Below are positions 8,918 to 16,805 of a DNA stretch of 64,000 bases, piece after piece. The notes beneath the pieces were generated by a model, which saw only the letters and a list, made by a program, of their open reading frames with translations, made no database searches and was not told where the DNA came from. This stretch comes from RYN-230 sp963834705 (lineage in GTDB: Bacteria > Actinomycetota > Actinomycetes > Streptosporangiales > Streptosporangiaceae), in contig CAWICV010000012.1 of NCBI GenBank assembly GCA_963834705.1, positions 310,001-374,000 on the forward strand, read 5' to 3'. Each line of letters opens with the position of its first letter. The stretch's first letter is position 1. A program made the position numbers and the translations under genes.

Positions 8918-9976
8918 ATGTCCCACATCACCTACCTTGAGGCGGCCGTGGTCGGCCTCGTGCAGGGGGTAACCGAGCTTTTCCCGGTGTCCAGCCTCGG
9001 GCACAACGTGCTGATCCCGGCGCTGATCGGGGGAAGCTGGGCCAGTGACCTGAACGTGGCCAGGCCGGAGTCGCCGTACCTGGCTTTCATCGTCGGGCTG
9101 CACGTGGCCACCGCGCTGGCCCTGCTCATCTACTTCTGGCGGGACTGGGTCCGGATCATTGGCGGGTTCTTCACCTCATTGCGGCTGCGCCCCGGCTTCC
9201 CGTGGGTACGGCTGGAGACCCGGGACCAGAAGCTGGCCTGGATGATCATCCTGGCCACGATCCCGGTAGGCATCGTCGGGCTGCTGGCCGAGCACGCGTT
9301 CCGGGTCCTCTTCGCCCGGCCCATCGCGGCCGGGTTCTTCCTGATCGTCAACGGGGTGATCCTGTATTGCGGGGAGAAGTTCCGCACCCGCCGGTCGGTG
9401 CAGGCCGACCAGGCCGCCGCCGCCGACCGCGAGCGGGAGCAGGAACTGGTGTCCGCCGCAGCCGGGTCCGCGGCCCCGCCCACCGCCCACCCGGGCACGT
9501 CGCCACCCACCCAGCGAGCTACGCGGCCACCCTCCCACCAAGTCGCGCGCCAGGAGGAGATGGCGCTGGCCGTGCGGGCCGACGAGCGGCTGGCCAAGGT
9601 CGGCTATGCGCAGGCGGTCATCATCGGCTCGGCGCAGATCCTGGGCCTGCTCGCCGGGATCAGCCGGGACGGCGTCACCATGGTCGCGGGCATGGCCCGC
9701 GGCCTGTCCCGGGAGGACGCGGCCCGGTTCGCGTTCCTGCTCGCCACCCCGGTCATCCTCGCGGCCGGCGTGCTGAAGGTGCCCGACCTGACCGGATCGC
9801 TGGGCAACGGAATCCATGGCCAGATCCTGCTCGGCAGCGCGCTGTCCTTCATCGGCGCCTATGTTTCGGTCCGATTCCTGATGAAGTATTTCCAGACGCG
9901 CACGCTGTACCCGTTCGCCATCTACTGTTTCGTAGTCGGGCTGGGCAGTGTGATCTACCTGGGCCTGATCAAGTAG
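8918..9976 (+). CDS. uppP: Undecaprenyl-diphosphatase, first tandem copy
   Basis: A 352-residue polytopic membrane protein of the UppP/BacA family. It dephosphorylates undecaprenyl pyrophosphate to recycle the lipid carrier of cell-wall synthesis. The family (E/Q)xxxE motif appears as QGVTE (residues 18-22) and the following SSLGH retains the conserved His. The second motif, normally PGxSRSGxT, reads AGISRDGVT, keeping the Ser-Arg pair but losing the proline. A charged loop of about 60 residues (near 165-220) separates the two halves. The start at 8918 was chosen because the next gene begins with the same MSHITYLEAAVVGL. Upstream ATGs at 8759 and 8882 are less likely. Confidence 0.88.
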   Translation: MSHITYLEAAVVGLVQGVTELFPVSSLGHNVLIPALIGGSWASDLNVARPESPYLAFIVGLHVATALALLIYFWRDWVRIIGGFFTSLRLRPGFPWVRLETRDQKLAWMIILATIPVGIVGLLAEHAFRVLFARPIAAGFFLIVNGVILYCGEKFRTRRSVQADQAAAADREREQELVSAAAGSAAPPTAHPGTSPPTQRATRPPSHQVARQEEMALAVRADERLAKVGYAQAVIIGSAQILGLLAGISRDGVTMVAGMARGLSREDAARFAFLLATPVILAAGVLKVPDLTGSLGNGIHGQILLGSALSFIGAYVSVRFLMKYFQTRTLYPFAIYCFVVGLGSVIYLGLIK

Positions 9977-10020
9977 GGTTACCAATCCGGCCGCTCGGAC
10001 CGGCCGACCGGAAGGCCTTC

Positions 10021-11310
10021 ATGTCGCACATCACGTACCTCGAGGCTGCCGTCGTCGGCCTGATCCAGGGCGTAACCGAGCTGTTCCCGGTGTCCAGCCT
10101 GGGACACAATGTGCTGCTCCCGGCGCTGATCGGCGGCAGTTGGGCCAGCGACCTGAACGTGTCCAAGACGTCCTCCCCGTATCTGGCCTTCATCGTCGGC
10201 ATGCACGTGGCCACCGCGCTGGCCCTGCTCATCTACTTCTGGCGGGACTGGGTCCGGATCATCGGTGGGTTCTTCAGCTCGATCCGGCACCGCCAGGTGC
10301 AGACCCGGGACCAGAAACTGGCCTGGATGATCATCCTGGCCACGATCCCGGTTGGCCTGGTCGGCGTGGTCGCGGACAAGCCGTTCCGGGAGATCTTCGG
10401 CAAGCCCATCGTGGCCGGGGTGTTCCTGATCATCAACGGGGTCATCCTGTACTGCGGCGAGAAGTTCCGGCCGCGCGCCTCGATCCAGGCCGACCAGGTG
10501 GTGGCGGCCGAGCGGGACCGGGAACTCGTGTCGGCCGCTGGCCCGGCCGGGTACCAGCCGGCCGGGTACCAGCCGGCCGGTCCCGGGTACCCCGCTGGCC
10601 CAGGCGGGTACCCGGCCGGTCCCGGGTACCCGGCTGGCCCAGGCGGGTACCCGGCCGACCCAGGCGGATACCCGGCCGACCCAGGTGGATACCCGGCCGA
10701 CCCAGGCGGGTACCAGGGCGCCCCGGGCACCCCGGCTGGATACGAACCGGTGCACGACCCGTTCGAAGCCCTGTACCAGCCGCCGCGCGAGGCCCCCTAC
10801 CGGCCGGGACAGCCAGCGCCCCGGGCGCCCGGCCAAGTCCCCCGGGCCCGGCACCGGCAGGTCTCCAGTCACCAGGCGCTGCGTGAGGACGAACTGGCCC
10901 AGGCGCTCGCGGCCGATGAGCGGCTGATCCGGATTGGCTACCTGAAGGCCATCACCATCGGGGCGGCGCAGATCCTGGCCCTGCTCGCCGGGATCAGCCG
11001 GGACGGCGTCACCATGGTCGCGGGCATGGCCCGCGGCCTGTCCCGGGAGGACGCGGCCCGGTTCGCGTTCCTGCTCGCCACCCCGGTCATCCTGGCCGCC
11101 GGCGTGCTGGAACTGCCCAAGCTGACCGGACCGCTGGGCGACGGCATTCACGGCCAGATCCTGCTCGGCAGCGTGCTGTCCTTCGTCGGCGCCTACCTGT
11201 CGGTGCGCTTCCTGATGAAGTACTTCCAGACCCGGACGCTGTACCCGTTCGCCATCTACTGCTTCGTGTTCGGCCTACTCGCCGTCATCTACCTGGGCCT
11301 ACTCAAGTAG
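10021..11310 (+). CDS. uppP2: Undecaprenyl-diphosphatase, second tandem copy with repeat-rich loop
   Basis: A 429-residue paralogue of the preceding gene, starting 44 bp after it. It keeps QGVTE, SSLGH and AGISRDGVT. Its central soluble loop is expanded to about 150 residues and contains Gly-Tyr-Pro repeats (PGGYPAD/PGYPAGP) at about residues 177-232. The membrane parts are very similar to the first copy, and a 114-bp stretch (9646-9759 versus 10980-11093) is identical at the DNA level, suggesting recent duplication or gene conversion. Both copies are probably co-transcribed. Whether both are enzymatically active is not known. Confidence 0.88.
   Translation: MSHITYLEAAVVGLIQGVTELFPVSSLGHNVLLPALIGGSWASDLNVSKTSSPYLAFIVGMHVATALALLIYFWRDWVRIIGGFFSSIRHRQVQTRDQKLAWMIILATIPVGLVGVVADKPFREIFGKPIVAGVFLIINGVILYCGEKFRPRASIQADQVVAAERDRELVSAAGPAGYQPAGYQPAGPGYPAGPGGYPAGPGYPAGPGGYPADPGGYPADPGGYPADPGGYQGAPGTPAGYEPVHDPFEALYQPPREAPYRPGQPAPRAPGQVPRARHRQVSSHQALREDELAQALAADERLIRIGYLKAITIGAAQILALLAGISRDGVTMVAGMARGLSREDAARFAFLLATPVILAAGVLELPKLTGPLGDGIHGQILLGSVLSFVGAYLSVRFLMKYFQTRTLYPFAIYCFVFGLLAVIYLGLLK
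10549..10716 (+). repeat. In-frame Gly-Tyr-Pro coding repeat in uppP2
   Basis: Tandem units of about 12-24 bp encode first AGYQP, then PGYPAGPGGYPAGP, then three PGGYPAD-type units. Because the unit lengths are multiples of three, expansion or contraction keeps the frame. The repeat falls in the predicted cytoplasmic loop between the two halves of the membrane protein. Confidence 0.85.
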
Positions 11311-11784
11311 GCCGGAGCACCAGAAAATTGGCGCCTTTCCTGCGCTTTGCGTGAGCCCGTTAGCCCGTTATCAACTCTGCAGAAAAATCCCAAATCGCTC
11401 GCTGGTATCTGAATTAACACGGGTAACCGCATCTTATGGCTGTATGCAGTGGGCCGATTACATACCGTGGAAAGAGGGTCAGCCATCCGACTCTTGACGC
11501 ATCCCAGCTCGCTGGCAGAGCCACCACGGACCAGCTGTTAATACGAAGCGTTAAAAGTTGATCTCAAAAAGTAAAGATAACGAAAAGGTAACAGATGCTT
11601 CGGCGGTGTAGCTTTCTTTACGGCCCAGCGAGCAAGACTTGAGTAATCGTAAATAGGCACTTTGGCGCTGCGCCGGTCCCTAGGAAGACCGGCACCAGGT
11701 GCAATCGGGGGGCAAGTAGTTTTCCAGCAGTTCTACCTGCCCACGTTCTGGGCCGACCTAGTGCAGCGACAGGCGGGGGCAGCA
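11311..11784. other. AT-richer intergenic region before the two-component genes
   Basis: This 474-bp stretch is clearly richer in A and T than its surroundings, with runs such as AAAAATCCCAAAT and TCAAAAAGTAAAGATAACG. It holds no convincing ORF. A 7-bp-stem hairpin, GCCGGTC-CCTAGGAA-GACCGGC, lies near 11672-11693. It probably contains the promoter and leader of the histidine kinase gene and the end of the uppP transcript. I could not assign it to a known riboswitch. Confidence 0.5.
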
Positions 11785-12414
11785 ATGGGGCTGGTGAGCG
11801 GAGCGTCTGACCGTGCACCCGAGCAGCACTTCCGGGAGATCTGCCACGATTTGCGGCAGCCGGTGGCGGCGGTGCTGTCTCTCGCGGCGGCCGCCTTGAC
11901 GGTACCCGGCCTGCCCAGCGCCGCACGCGCCCGGCTGGACCAGATCGTCGCCGAGGCGCAGACGCTGGCCGAGCTGATCGAGCAGTCCCTGGATTGCGGC
12001 GATCCCGCAACTGGCGCCCCGCGGATCGATCTGGGTCAGCTCGCCAGCCAGGTAGCAGCCGGAGAGCGGCTGACCTACCGGGGCCGGCTCCGGGTGACCG
12101 CTCCCAGCGGCCCGGTACTGGCCGGCATCAACCCCGTCGACGCCCGGCGCATCCTCGCCAACCTGCTGAGCAACGCAACCCGGGCGGCTGGGCCGGGCGG
12201 CCGCGTCACCGTCCGGGTCGCCCGCGACCGCGATTGCGCCCAGCTCACTGTGCTGGACAGCGGGCCCGGCTATGCCAAGATCCCGCGGAGCACGGGGCTG
12301 GGCACTGGTGTGATCGCACGGTGCCTGGTCCGGTGCGGCGGGCAGATCGCCTACGGACGGAGCCCGGACGGCGGCGTCAGAGCTACGGTCTCACTGCCGC
12401 TGGCCAGCACCTGA
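11785..12414 (+). CDS. Soluble two-component sensor histidine kinase
   Basis: A 209-residue kinase core with no membrane segment and almost no sensor region. The H-box is EICHDLRQPVAAVL (His near residue 16), followed by a dimerisation helix (to about 70) and a HATPase domain. That domain has the N-box NLLSNATRAA (near 130), the G1 box DSGPGY (near 160) and the G2-like GLGTGV (near 174). The ATG at 11785 follows a good GGCGGGGG ribosome-binding site. It is coupled to the response regulator that starts 18 bp after its stop. The signal must come from a protein partner or from the short N-terminus. Confidence 0.78.
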   Translation: MGLVSGASDRAPEQHFREICHDLRQPVAAVLSLAAAALTVPGLPSAARARLDQIVAEAQTLAELIEQSLDCGDPATGAPRIDLGQLASQVAAGERLTYRGRLRVTAPSGPVLAGINPVDARRILANLLSNATRAAGPGGRVTVRVARDRDCAQLTVLDSGPGYAKIPRSTGLGTGVIARCLVRCGGQIAYGRSPDGGVRATVSLPLAST

Positions 12415-12431
12415 ACAGGGTGGCGGACCAG

Positions 12432-13064
12432 ATGCGGCTCATCCTGTGCGACGACCATCTCATGCTCGCCGAAGCCCTGGGCGTCGTGCTGGCCGCGCGC
12501 GGTCATGACGTGCTCGCGGTGACCAGCACGCCAGACAGCGCTGTGGCCGCGGTACGCGCTCAGGAACCCGACATCTGCCTGCTTGATCTGTCCTTCCATG
12601 GCGAGCGGAGCGGGCTGGACGCGGCCCGGGCCATCTTCGCGATGCGCAACCGCACCAAGGTGGTGGTGCTCTCCGGAGTGTGCGACCCGGACACCCTTTC
12701 CGAAGCGGTGGAACTCCCGGTGGCCGGCTTCCTCCGCAAGGACCAGGATGTAGACGAGATCGCGGCGGCGCTGGAGATCATCGCGGCCGGTGACGTTCTC
12801 ATCGCGCCGACGCTGCGGCGTGCCTGGGCCGCCCGGGAGAGCAGGCCGCGGCCACGGGGCCCGATGGATGAGCTGACCGCGCGCGAACATGAGATCGTCA
12901 GCCGGATCGTCAACGGTGAGAGCACCAAGCACATGGCGGCTGCGATGCATGTCACTCCGGACACCGTCCGCTCATATGTCAAGAACGTCCTGGCCAAGCT
13001 GGGGCTGCACAGTCGCCTGCAGATCGCGGCCATGGCCAGCCGCGACCGGGGTAACACGGACTAG
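12432..13064 (+). CDS. NarL/FixJ-type response regulator
   Basis: A 210-residue DNA-binding response regulator. The receiver domain (1-120) has the acidic pair CDDH at 6-9, the phospho-acceptor Asp in CLLDLSF near 54 and the conserved Lys in GFLRKDQ near 102. A LuxR-type helix-turn-helix follows (about 142-200: LTAREHEIVSRIVNGESTKHMA ... TVRSYVKNVLAKLG, shown with a gap). ATG 12432 was preferred to GTG 12420 because the purine-rich GAACAGGG is better spaced for it. It most likely receives phosphate from the kinase just upstream. The target genes are unknown. Confidence 0.88.
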   Translation: MRLILCDDHLMLAEALGVVLAARGHDVLAVTSTPDSAVAAVRAQEPDICLLDLSFHGERSGLDAARAIFAMRNRTKVVVLSGVCDPDTLSEAVELPVAGFLRKDQDVDEIAAALEIIAAGDVLIAPTLRRAWAARESRPRPRGPMDELTAREHEIVSRIVNGESTKHMAAAMHVTPDTVRSYVKNVLAKLGLHSRLQIAAMASRDRGNTD

Positions 13065-13086
13065 CCCCGCGCGATTTACCGCCTCG

Positions 13087-14970
13087 TCAGTGCTGCGGAT
13101 TGCGCGCCGCACTGGCCCGGCGCCCCCGCTCGCGCATCCGCTCCTTGGCGTCCAGCATCACCTTGCGCAGCCGGACCGTGGCCGGGGTGACCTCGGCGCA
13201 CTCGTCGCTGGCGCAGAACTCCAGGGCCTGTTCCAGGCTGAGCGCGCGCGGCGGCACCAGGCGCTCGAGTTCCTCGCCGGTGGACTGGCGTACGTTGGTC
13301 AGCTTGCGCTCCCGGGTGATGTTCACGTCCATGTCGTCGGACCGGGAATTCTCCCCAACGATCATTCCCTCATACACCTCGGTGCCCGGGCCGACGAACA
13401 GCGTGCCACGCTCCTGCAGCGAGAACATGGCATAGGCGGTGGCCGCCCCGGACCGGTCGGCGACCAGCGACCCGGTTGGCCGCATGCGCATGCCGCCAGA
13501 CCACGGCTCATAGCCCTCGAACACGTGATGCGCGATACCGGTGCCCCGGGTGTCGGTGAGGAACTGGGTACGGAAGCCGATCAGGCCCCGGGCGGGCACG
13601 ATGAAGTCGAGCCGCACCCAGCCGGTGCCGTGGTTGGTCATGTGCTCCATCCGGCCCTTGCGCAGCGCCAGCAGCGAAGTGACCGCGCCCAGGTACTCCT
13701 CGGGCACGTCAACGGTGAGCCGCTCCACTGGTTCGTGCAGCTTTCCGTCCACCTCGCGGGTGACCACCGTGGGGCGGCCCACGGTCAGCTCATAGCCTTC
13801 CCGCCGCATGGTCTCCACCAGCACAGCCAGGGCCAGTTCGCCGCGACCCTGTACCTCCCAGGTATCCGGCCGGTCGGTGGGTAGCACCCGGAGTGACACG
13901 TTGCCGACCAGTTCGCGGTCCAGCCGGTCCTTCACCATCCGCGCGGTGACCTTGCTGCCCTTCTGCCGCCCGACCAGCGGGGAGGTGTTCACCCCGATCG
14001 TCATCGAGATGGCCGGCTCGTCCACGGTGATCAGCGGCAGTGGCCGTGGGTCGTCCGGATCGGCCAGCGTCTCACCGATCATGATGTCCGGGATCCCAGC
14101 CACCGCGATGATGTCGCCGGGCCCGGCGCTCTGCGTGGGCACCCGGTCCAGCGCCTCGGTCCGGAACAGCTCGGTGATCTTGACCTTCTCGATCGAGCCG
14201 TCCCGGCGGCACCACGCCACCTGCTGGCCCTTGGTGATCTCGCCGGACTCCACCCGGCACAGCGCGATCCGGCCCAGGTAGGCCGAGGCGTCCAGATTGG
14301 TGACGTGCGCCCGGAGCGGCTCGGCCGGGTCGTAAGCCGGCGCAGGCACGGTGTCCCGGAGCACGGTGAACAATGGCTCCAGATCCGGTGAGTCGGGCAG
14401 CGAACCGTCGGCCGGCCGGGTCAGCGAGGCCCGGCCCGCCCGCGCCGACGCGTAGACGATCGGGAACTCGATCTGCTCCTCGGTGGCATCCAGGTCGAGG
14501 AACAACTCGTAAGTGGCGTCCACCACCTCGGCGATCCGGGCGTCGGGCCGGTCCACCTTGTTGATCACCAGGATCACCGGCAGGTTGGCTTCCAGCGTCT
14601 TACGCAGCACGAACCGGGTCTGCGGTAGCGGCCCCTCGCTGGCATCCACCAGCAGCAGCACTCCGTCCACCATGGACAGGCCACGCTCCACCTCGCCACC
14701 AAAGTCGGCGTGCCCTGGGGTGTCCACGATGTTGATGGTCAGCCCACCGTGGGCCACCGCGGTGTTCTTGGCCAGGATCGTAATGCCCTTTTCCCGTTCC
14801 AGGTCACCGGAGTCGAGCACCCGCTCGGCTACCTGGGCGCCGGCCCGGAACGCGCCGGACTGCCACAGCATGGCGTCGACCAGGGTGGTCTTGCCGTGGT
14901 CAACGTGCGCGACGATGGCCACGTTGCGCAATTCATCTCGGCTGGCGAGCTGGGTCTGACGTGCGGGCAT
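13087..14970 (-). CDS. typA: Ribosome-associated GTPase TypA/BipA
   Basis: A translational GTPase of about 627 residues related to EF-G, which binds 70S ribosomes and acts in stress adaptation and ribosome assembly. G1 is AHVDHGKTT near 20-28, G2 is EKGITILAK near 60, G3 is DTPGHADFGGEVER near 84-97 and G4 is VINKVDR near 138. Domain V and the BipA-specific C-terminus (LTNVRQSTGEE...) are present. The start is either 14970 (MPARQTQ) or the ATG four codons upstream at 14982. Neither has a strong ribosome-binding site. It converges with the response regulator gene. Confidence 0.93.
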   Translation of the reverse strand: MPARQTQLASRDELRNVAIVAHVDHGKTTLVDAMLWQSGAFRAGAQVAERVLDSGDLEREKGITILAKNTAVAHGGLTINIVDTPGHADFGGEVERGLSMVDGVLLLVDASEGPLPQTRFVLRKTLEANLPVILVINKVDRPDARIAEVVDATYELFLDLDATEEQIEFPIVYASARAGRASLTRPADGSLPDSPDLEPLFTVLRDTVPAPAYDPAEPLRAHVTNLDASAYLGRIALCRVESGEITKGQQVAWCRRDGSIEKVKITELFRTEALDRVPTQSAGPGDIIAVAGIPDIMIGETLADPDDPRPLPLITVDEPAISMTIGVNTSPLVGRQKGSKVTARMVKDRLDRELVGNVSLRVLPTDRPDTWEVQGRGELALAVLVETMRREGYELTVGRPTVVTREVDGKLHEPVERLTVDVPEEYLGAVTSLLALRKGRMEHMTNHGTGWVRLDFIVPARGLIGFRTQFLTDTRGTGIAHHVFEGYEPWSGGMRMRPTGSLVADRSGAATAYAMFSLQERGTLFVGPGTEVYEGMIVGENSRSDDMDVNITRERKLTNVRQSTGEELERLVPPRALSLEQALEFCASDECAEVTPATVRLRKVMLDAKERMRERGRRASAARNPQH

Positions 14971-15084
14971 ACCGGATCTCATCTGCTTGGTGGCTGGGGA
15001 TTGCCGCGCACGCCGGCGCGGCGATCCAAGTGTATCCGGGCGGCCTGCTCACCCCGGTCCGCCGCCTTATCGCGGGGCGGCGCG

Positions 15085-15179
15085 GAGATAAGGCATTCGC
15101 CCGATGCGGGGTGGCCCGCCTTACGGCGAACCTCGATGGTGTACGGCCACGACCGGTGGCCGGCACCGAGGAGGAAGTC
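15085..15179 (+). promoter_or_regulatory. Conserved 95-bp leader, copy 1
   Basis: The sequence before the small gene at 15180 matches that before the small gene at 15584 over its whole length. The block GAGATAAGGCATTCGCCCG begins exactly 95 bp before the GTG in both cases (22 of 25 positions identical). A second conserved block, GTACGGCC..GACC..GGCC, and GAGGAGGA precede the start codon. The GATAAGGC is also the right arm of an inverted repeat with GCCTTATC at 15064-15071. This is probably a shared promoter and 5' untranslated region. Confidence 0.6.
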
Positions 15180-15461
15180 GTGCATCCGGTGATCCAGACC
15201 GCAGTCGCCACCCAGCACATCCTGGAGATGCAGGCCGAGGCGGCCCGGACGGCCAAGGCCCGGGAAGCCAGGACCCGAGTCGCCCGCCAGGGCCGCCCAC
15301 CGCGCCTGGCCTGGCTCTTTGACCTGGCCGACCGGCGCGCCACCGCCCGCCAGGCCCAGGATGGCCCCGACTACTGCTGCCCCGACTACCTACTGACCGG
15401 CCAGTGCGCGGTGCACACCCGGGCGCACCGCATGGCCGCCGACAACAGCGGGCGGTCATGA
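15180..15461 (+). CDS. Small helical protein with Cys-containing tail, paralogue 1
   Basis: A 93-residue protein starting at GTG, 7 bp after a strong GAGGAGGA ribosome-binding site. The N-terminal 45 residues (VHPVIQTAVATQHILEMQAE...) are Ala/Arg/Gln-rich and predicted helical. They align with the product of the gene at 15584, sharing V..xI..AVAxQH...M....AA. The C-terminal part adds DYCCPDYLLTGQC, with three cysteines that might bind metal or be redox-active. I do not recognise a named family. Similar short helical proteins of unknown function are common in actinomycetes. Third-position GC is high, supporting real coding. Confidence 0.6.
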   Translation: MHPVIQTAVATQHILEMQAEAARTAKAREARTRVARQGRPPRLAWLFDLADRRATARQAQDGPDYCCPDYLLTGQCAVHTRAHRMAADNSGRS

Positions 15462-15488
15462 GCCGCTGCTAAGGCCGGGCCCCGTGCA

Positions 15489-15583
15489 GAGATAAGGCGT
15501 TCGCCCAATGTGGCCGCCACCCCCTTAGCAGCAAGCTCGAAGATGTACGGCCGTGACCACGGCCGCAGGCCGAGGAGGACACC
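15489..15583 (+). promoter_or_regulatory. Conserved 95-bp leader, copy 2
   Basis: Second copy of the leader, again starting with GAGATAAGGCGTTCGCCC and ending in GAGGAGGACACC before the GTG. Here a perfect 10-bp inverted repeat (GCTGCTAAGG at 15465-15474 and CCTTAGCAGC at 15523-15532) surrounds the GATAAGG block, so the RNA or DNA could fold around it. The spacing from block to start codon is identical to copy 1. Confidence 0.6.
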
Positions 15584-15766
15584 GTGTACTCAGCAATAGG
15601 CGCAGCAGTCGCCGCTCAGCACGTCAAGGACATGCTCGACCAGGCAGCACAGGACCACCGGGCCGCCGCCGTCCGGCGCGCCCGCCGGGCCCGGACCGCC
15701 AGCCGGCCAGCGTCGGCTGGCGCGACCCGGACCACCGGGCACGGCGCCACGACCGCCCCGTGCTGA
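15584..15766 (+). CDS. Small helical protein, paralogue 2
   Basis: A 60-residue protein starting at GTG behind GAGGAGGACACC. It is Ala/Arg-rich, mostly helical in prediction and basic in its second half, and it shares the N-terminal pattern of the 93-residue protein encoded 123 bp upstream. It lacks the cysteine tail, although its final residue is Cys. It is followed by an 11-bp-stem hairpin that ends the transcript before the convergent MOSC gene. The function is unknown. The matched leader suggests both genes respond to the same signal. Confidence 0.55.
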   Translation: MYSAIGAAVAAQHVKDMLDQAAQDHRAAAVRRARRARTASRPASAGATRTTGHGATTAPC

Positions 15767-15826
15767 CGGCACCGTGCTGACGGCACCGGCGCTGGCCGCC
15801 CCCTGCGCTGCCCGCACCCCATGCTG

Positions 15827-15858
15827 ACCTGCCCCGGAGTCCCCTCCCCGGGGCAGGT
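15827..15858. terminator. Bidirectional hairpin terminator
   Basis: The arms ACCTGCCCCGG and CCGGGGCAGGT form an 11-bp stem over a 10-nt loop. They lie 60 bp after the small gene ending at 15766 and 3 bp after the stop of the convergent MOSC gene. The sequence TTGGTTATTT follows on the plus strand. Position between convergent genes supports a shared terminator. Confidence 0.7.
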
Positions 15859-15861
15859 TGG

Positions 15862-16701
15862 TTATTTCCGGGGGTCCAGAACCTGCACCGGGTCGCCGAG
15901 CCGGACGGTGCCGGTGGCATCGGGGATCAGGTTCTGGCCGAACACCAGTTGCTGGCCGAACCGGCGACGCCGGCCGAGCATGGCCAGCGGCTGCCGCCCC
16001 CGCTCCGCGGTCTGCTGGTCGACCGTGGTGACCACGCAGCGCCCGCACGGCTTGGCCACCCGGAACGGCACCGGGCCAATCCGGATCCGGCGCCAGCCGT
16101 CCTCGGCCCACGGGGCCGGACCGGCCACCACCACGCTGGGCCGGAACCGGGTCATCGGCACGGCCGGCTGGCCGTCCTCGATCAGCCAATGGTTCAGCGC
16201 GTCCAGCGAACCCGTGCTGGTGAGCAGCAGCGGGTAGCCGTCCGCGAAGCTCACCCGGTCCTCGGGCGCACTGAACTCCGGATCGACCTGGCGGCGGGTC
16301 GGGTCGTCCAGGTGCACCAAGCGGACCGGCCGGCCGAGGAAGCCGGAGAACCACGCATCGGCCGCCTCGCCCGCGGCGGCGGCGCGGACCTTTGACCGCC
16401 ACACGCTGACCCAGAGCATCTCCCCGCCACGGACCTCGGCCGGGGCGAGGACACGCAGCGGCGGCCGCCCGGCCGCCGACAGGTGCAGGCTCCCAGCGGC
16501 GTCGTAGCGGGCGCAGACCAGGGCCAGCGTCGGCTCGGCGCGCTGGGTGATGAACCCGCCATCCGGGTCGACCACCATCCAGCGGCGGTCACCGGCCAGG
16601 CCGCACGGCTCGACCTCGGCCTTGGTCAGGTCGATGGCCCGGCCGGCCTTGACTGGATAGATGTGTATCGAGGCGATAATCGCTTGTCCGGCCGAATCCA
16701 T
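15862..16701 (-). CDS. MOSC domain-containing protein (mARC-like)
   Basis: A 279-residue protein with an N-terminal MOSC beta-barrel (about 8-130, starting IASIHIYPVKAGR and GLAGDRRWMVVD) and a C-terminal MOSC domain (about 140-278). The conserved cysteine that binds the molybdenum cofactor in this family is in KPCGRCVVTTVDQQT near 220. Family members such as mARC and YcbX reduce N-hydroxylated compounds and receive electrons from a partner. No partner reductase is adjacent. The protein is cytosolic with no signal peptide. It is divergent from the gene at 16806. Confidence 0.85.
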   Translation of the reverse strand: MDSAGQAIIASIHIYPVKAGRAIDLTKAEVEPCGLAGDRRWMVVDPDGGFITQRAEPTLALVCARYDAAGSLHLSAAGRPPLRVLAPAEVRGGEMLWVSVWRSKVRAAAAGEAADAWFSGFLGRPVRLVHLDDPTRRQVDPEFSAPEDRVSFADGYPLLLTSTGSLDALNHWLIEDGQPAVPMTRFRPSVVVAGPAPWAEDGWRRIRIGPVPFRVAKPCGRCVVTTVDQQTAERGRQPLAMLGRRRRFGQQLVFGQNLIPDATGTVRLGDPVQVLDPRK

Positions 16702-16768
16702 CGCAGGCTAGGGCTCCTCGTCGCGGTGGGCTCAGCCAAGGATATCAGCGTGACTGGTCCGGGCCCGA

Positions 16769-16805
16769 TTGGGAACGCGTGTTCGATATTTGCTAATGTG
16801 GTGGA
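16769..16805 (+). promoter_or_regulatory. Putative promoter giving a leaderless mRNA
   Basis: TAATGT at 16794-16799 fits an extended actinobacterial -10 box. A weak -35-like TTGGGA lies at 16769-16774 with a 19-bp spacer. The GTG start of the next gene is only 6 bp beyond the -10 box, so the transcript would begin at or next to the start codon. No Shine-Dalgarno sequence is present, which agrees with a leaderless message. Confidence 0.45.

Noticed and set aside
11311..11784. Riboswitch such as the c-di-AMP (ydaO) type
   Set aside because: Some short motifs look similar, but the required helices and conserved loops could not be found, and the downstream gene is not a typical target.
15180..15766. 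Toxin-antitoxin pair
   Set aside because: Both proteins share the same N-terminal pattern and each has its own leader. Neither resembles a known toxin.
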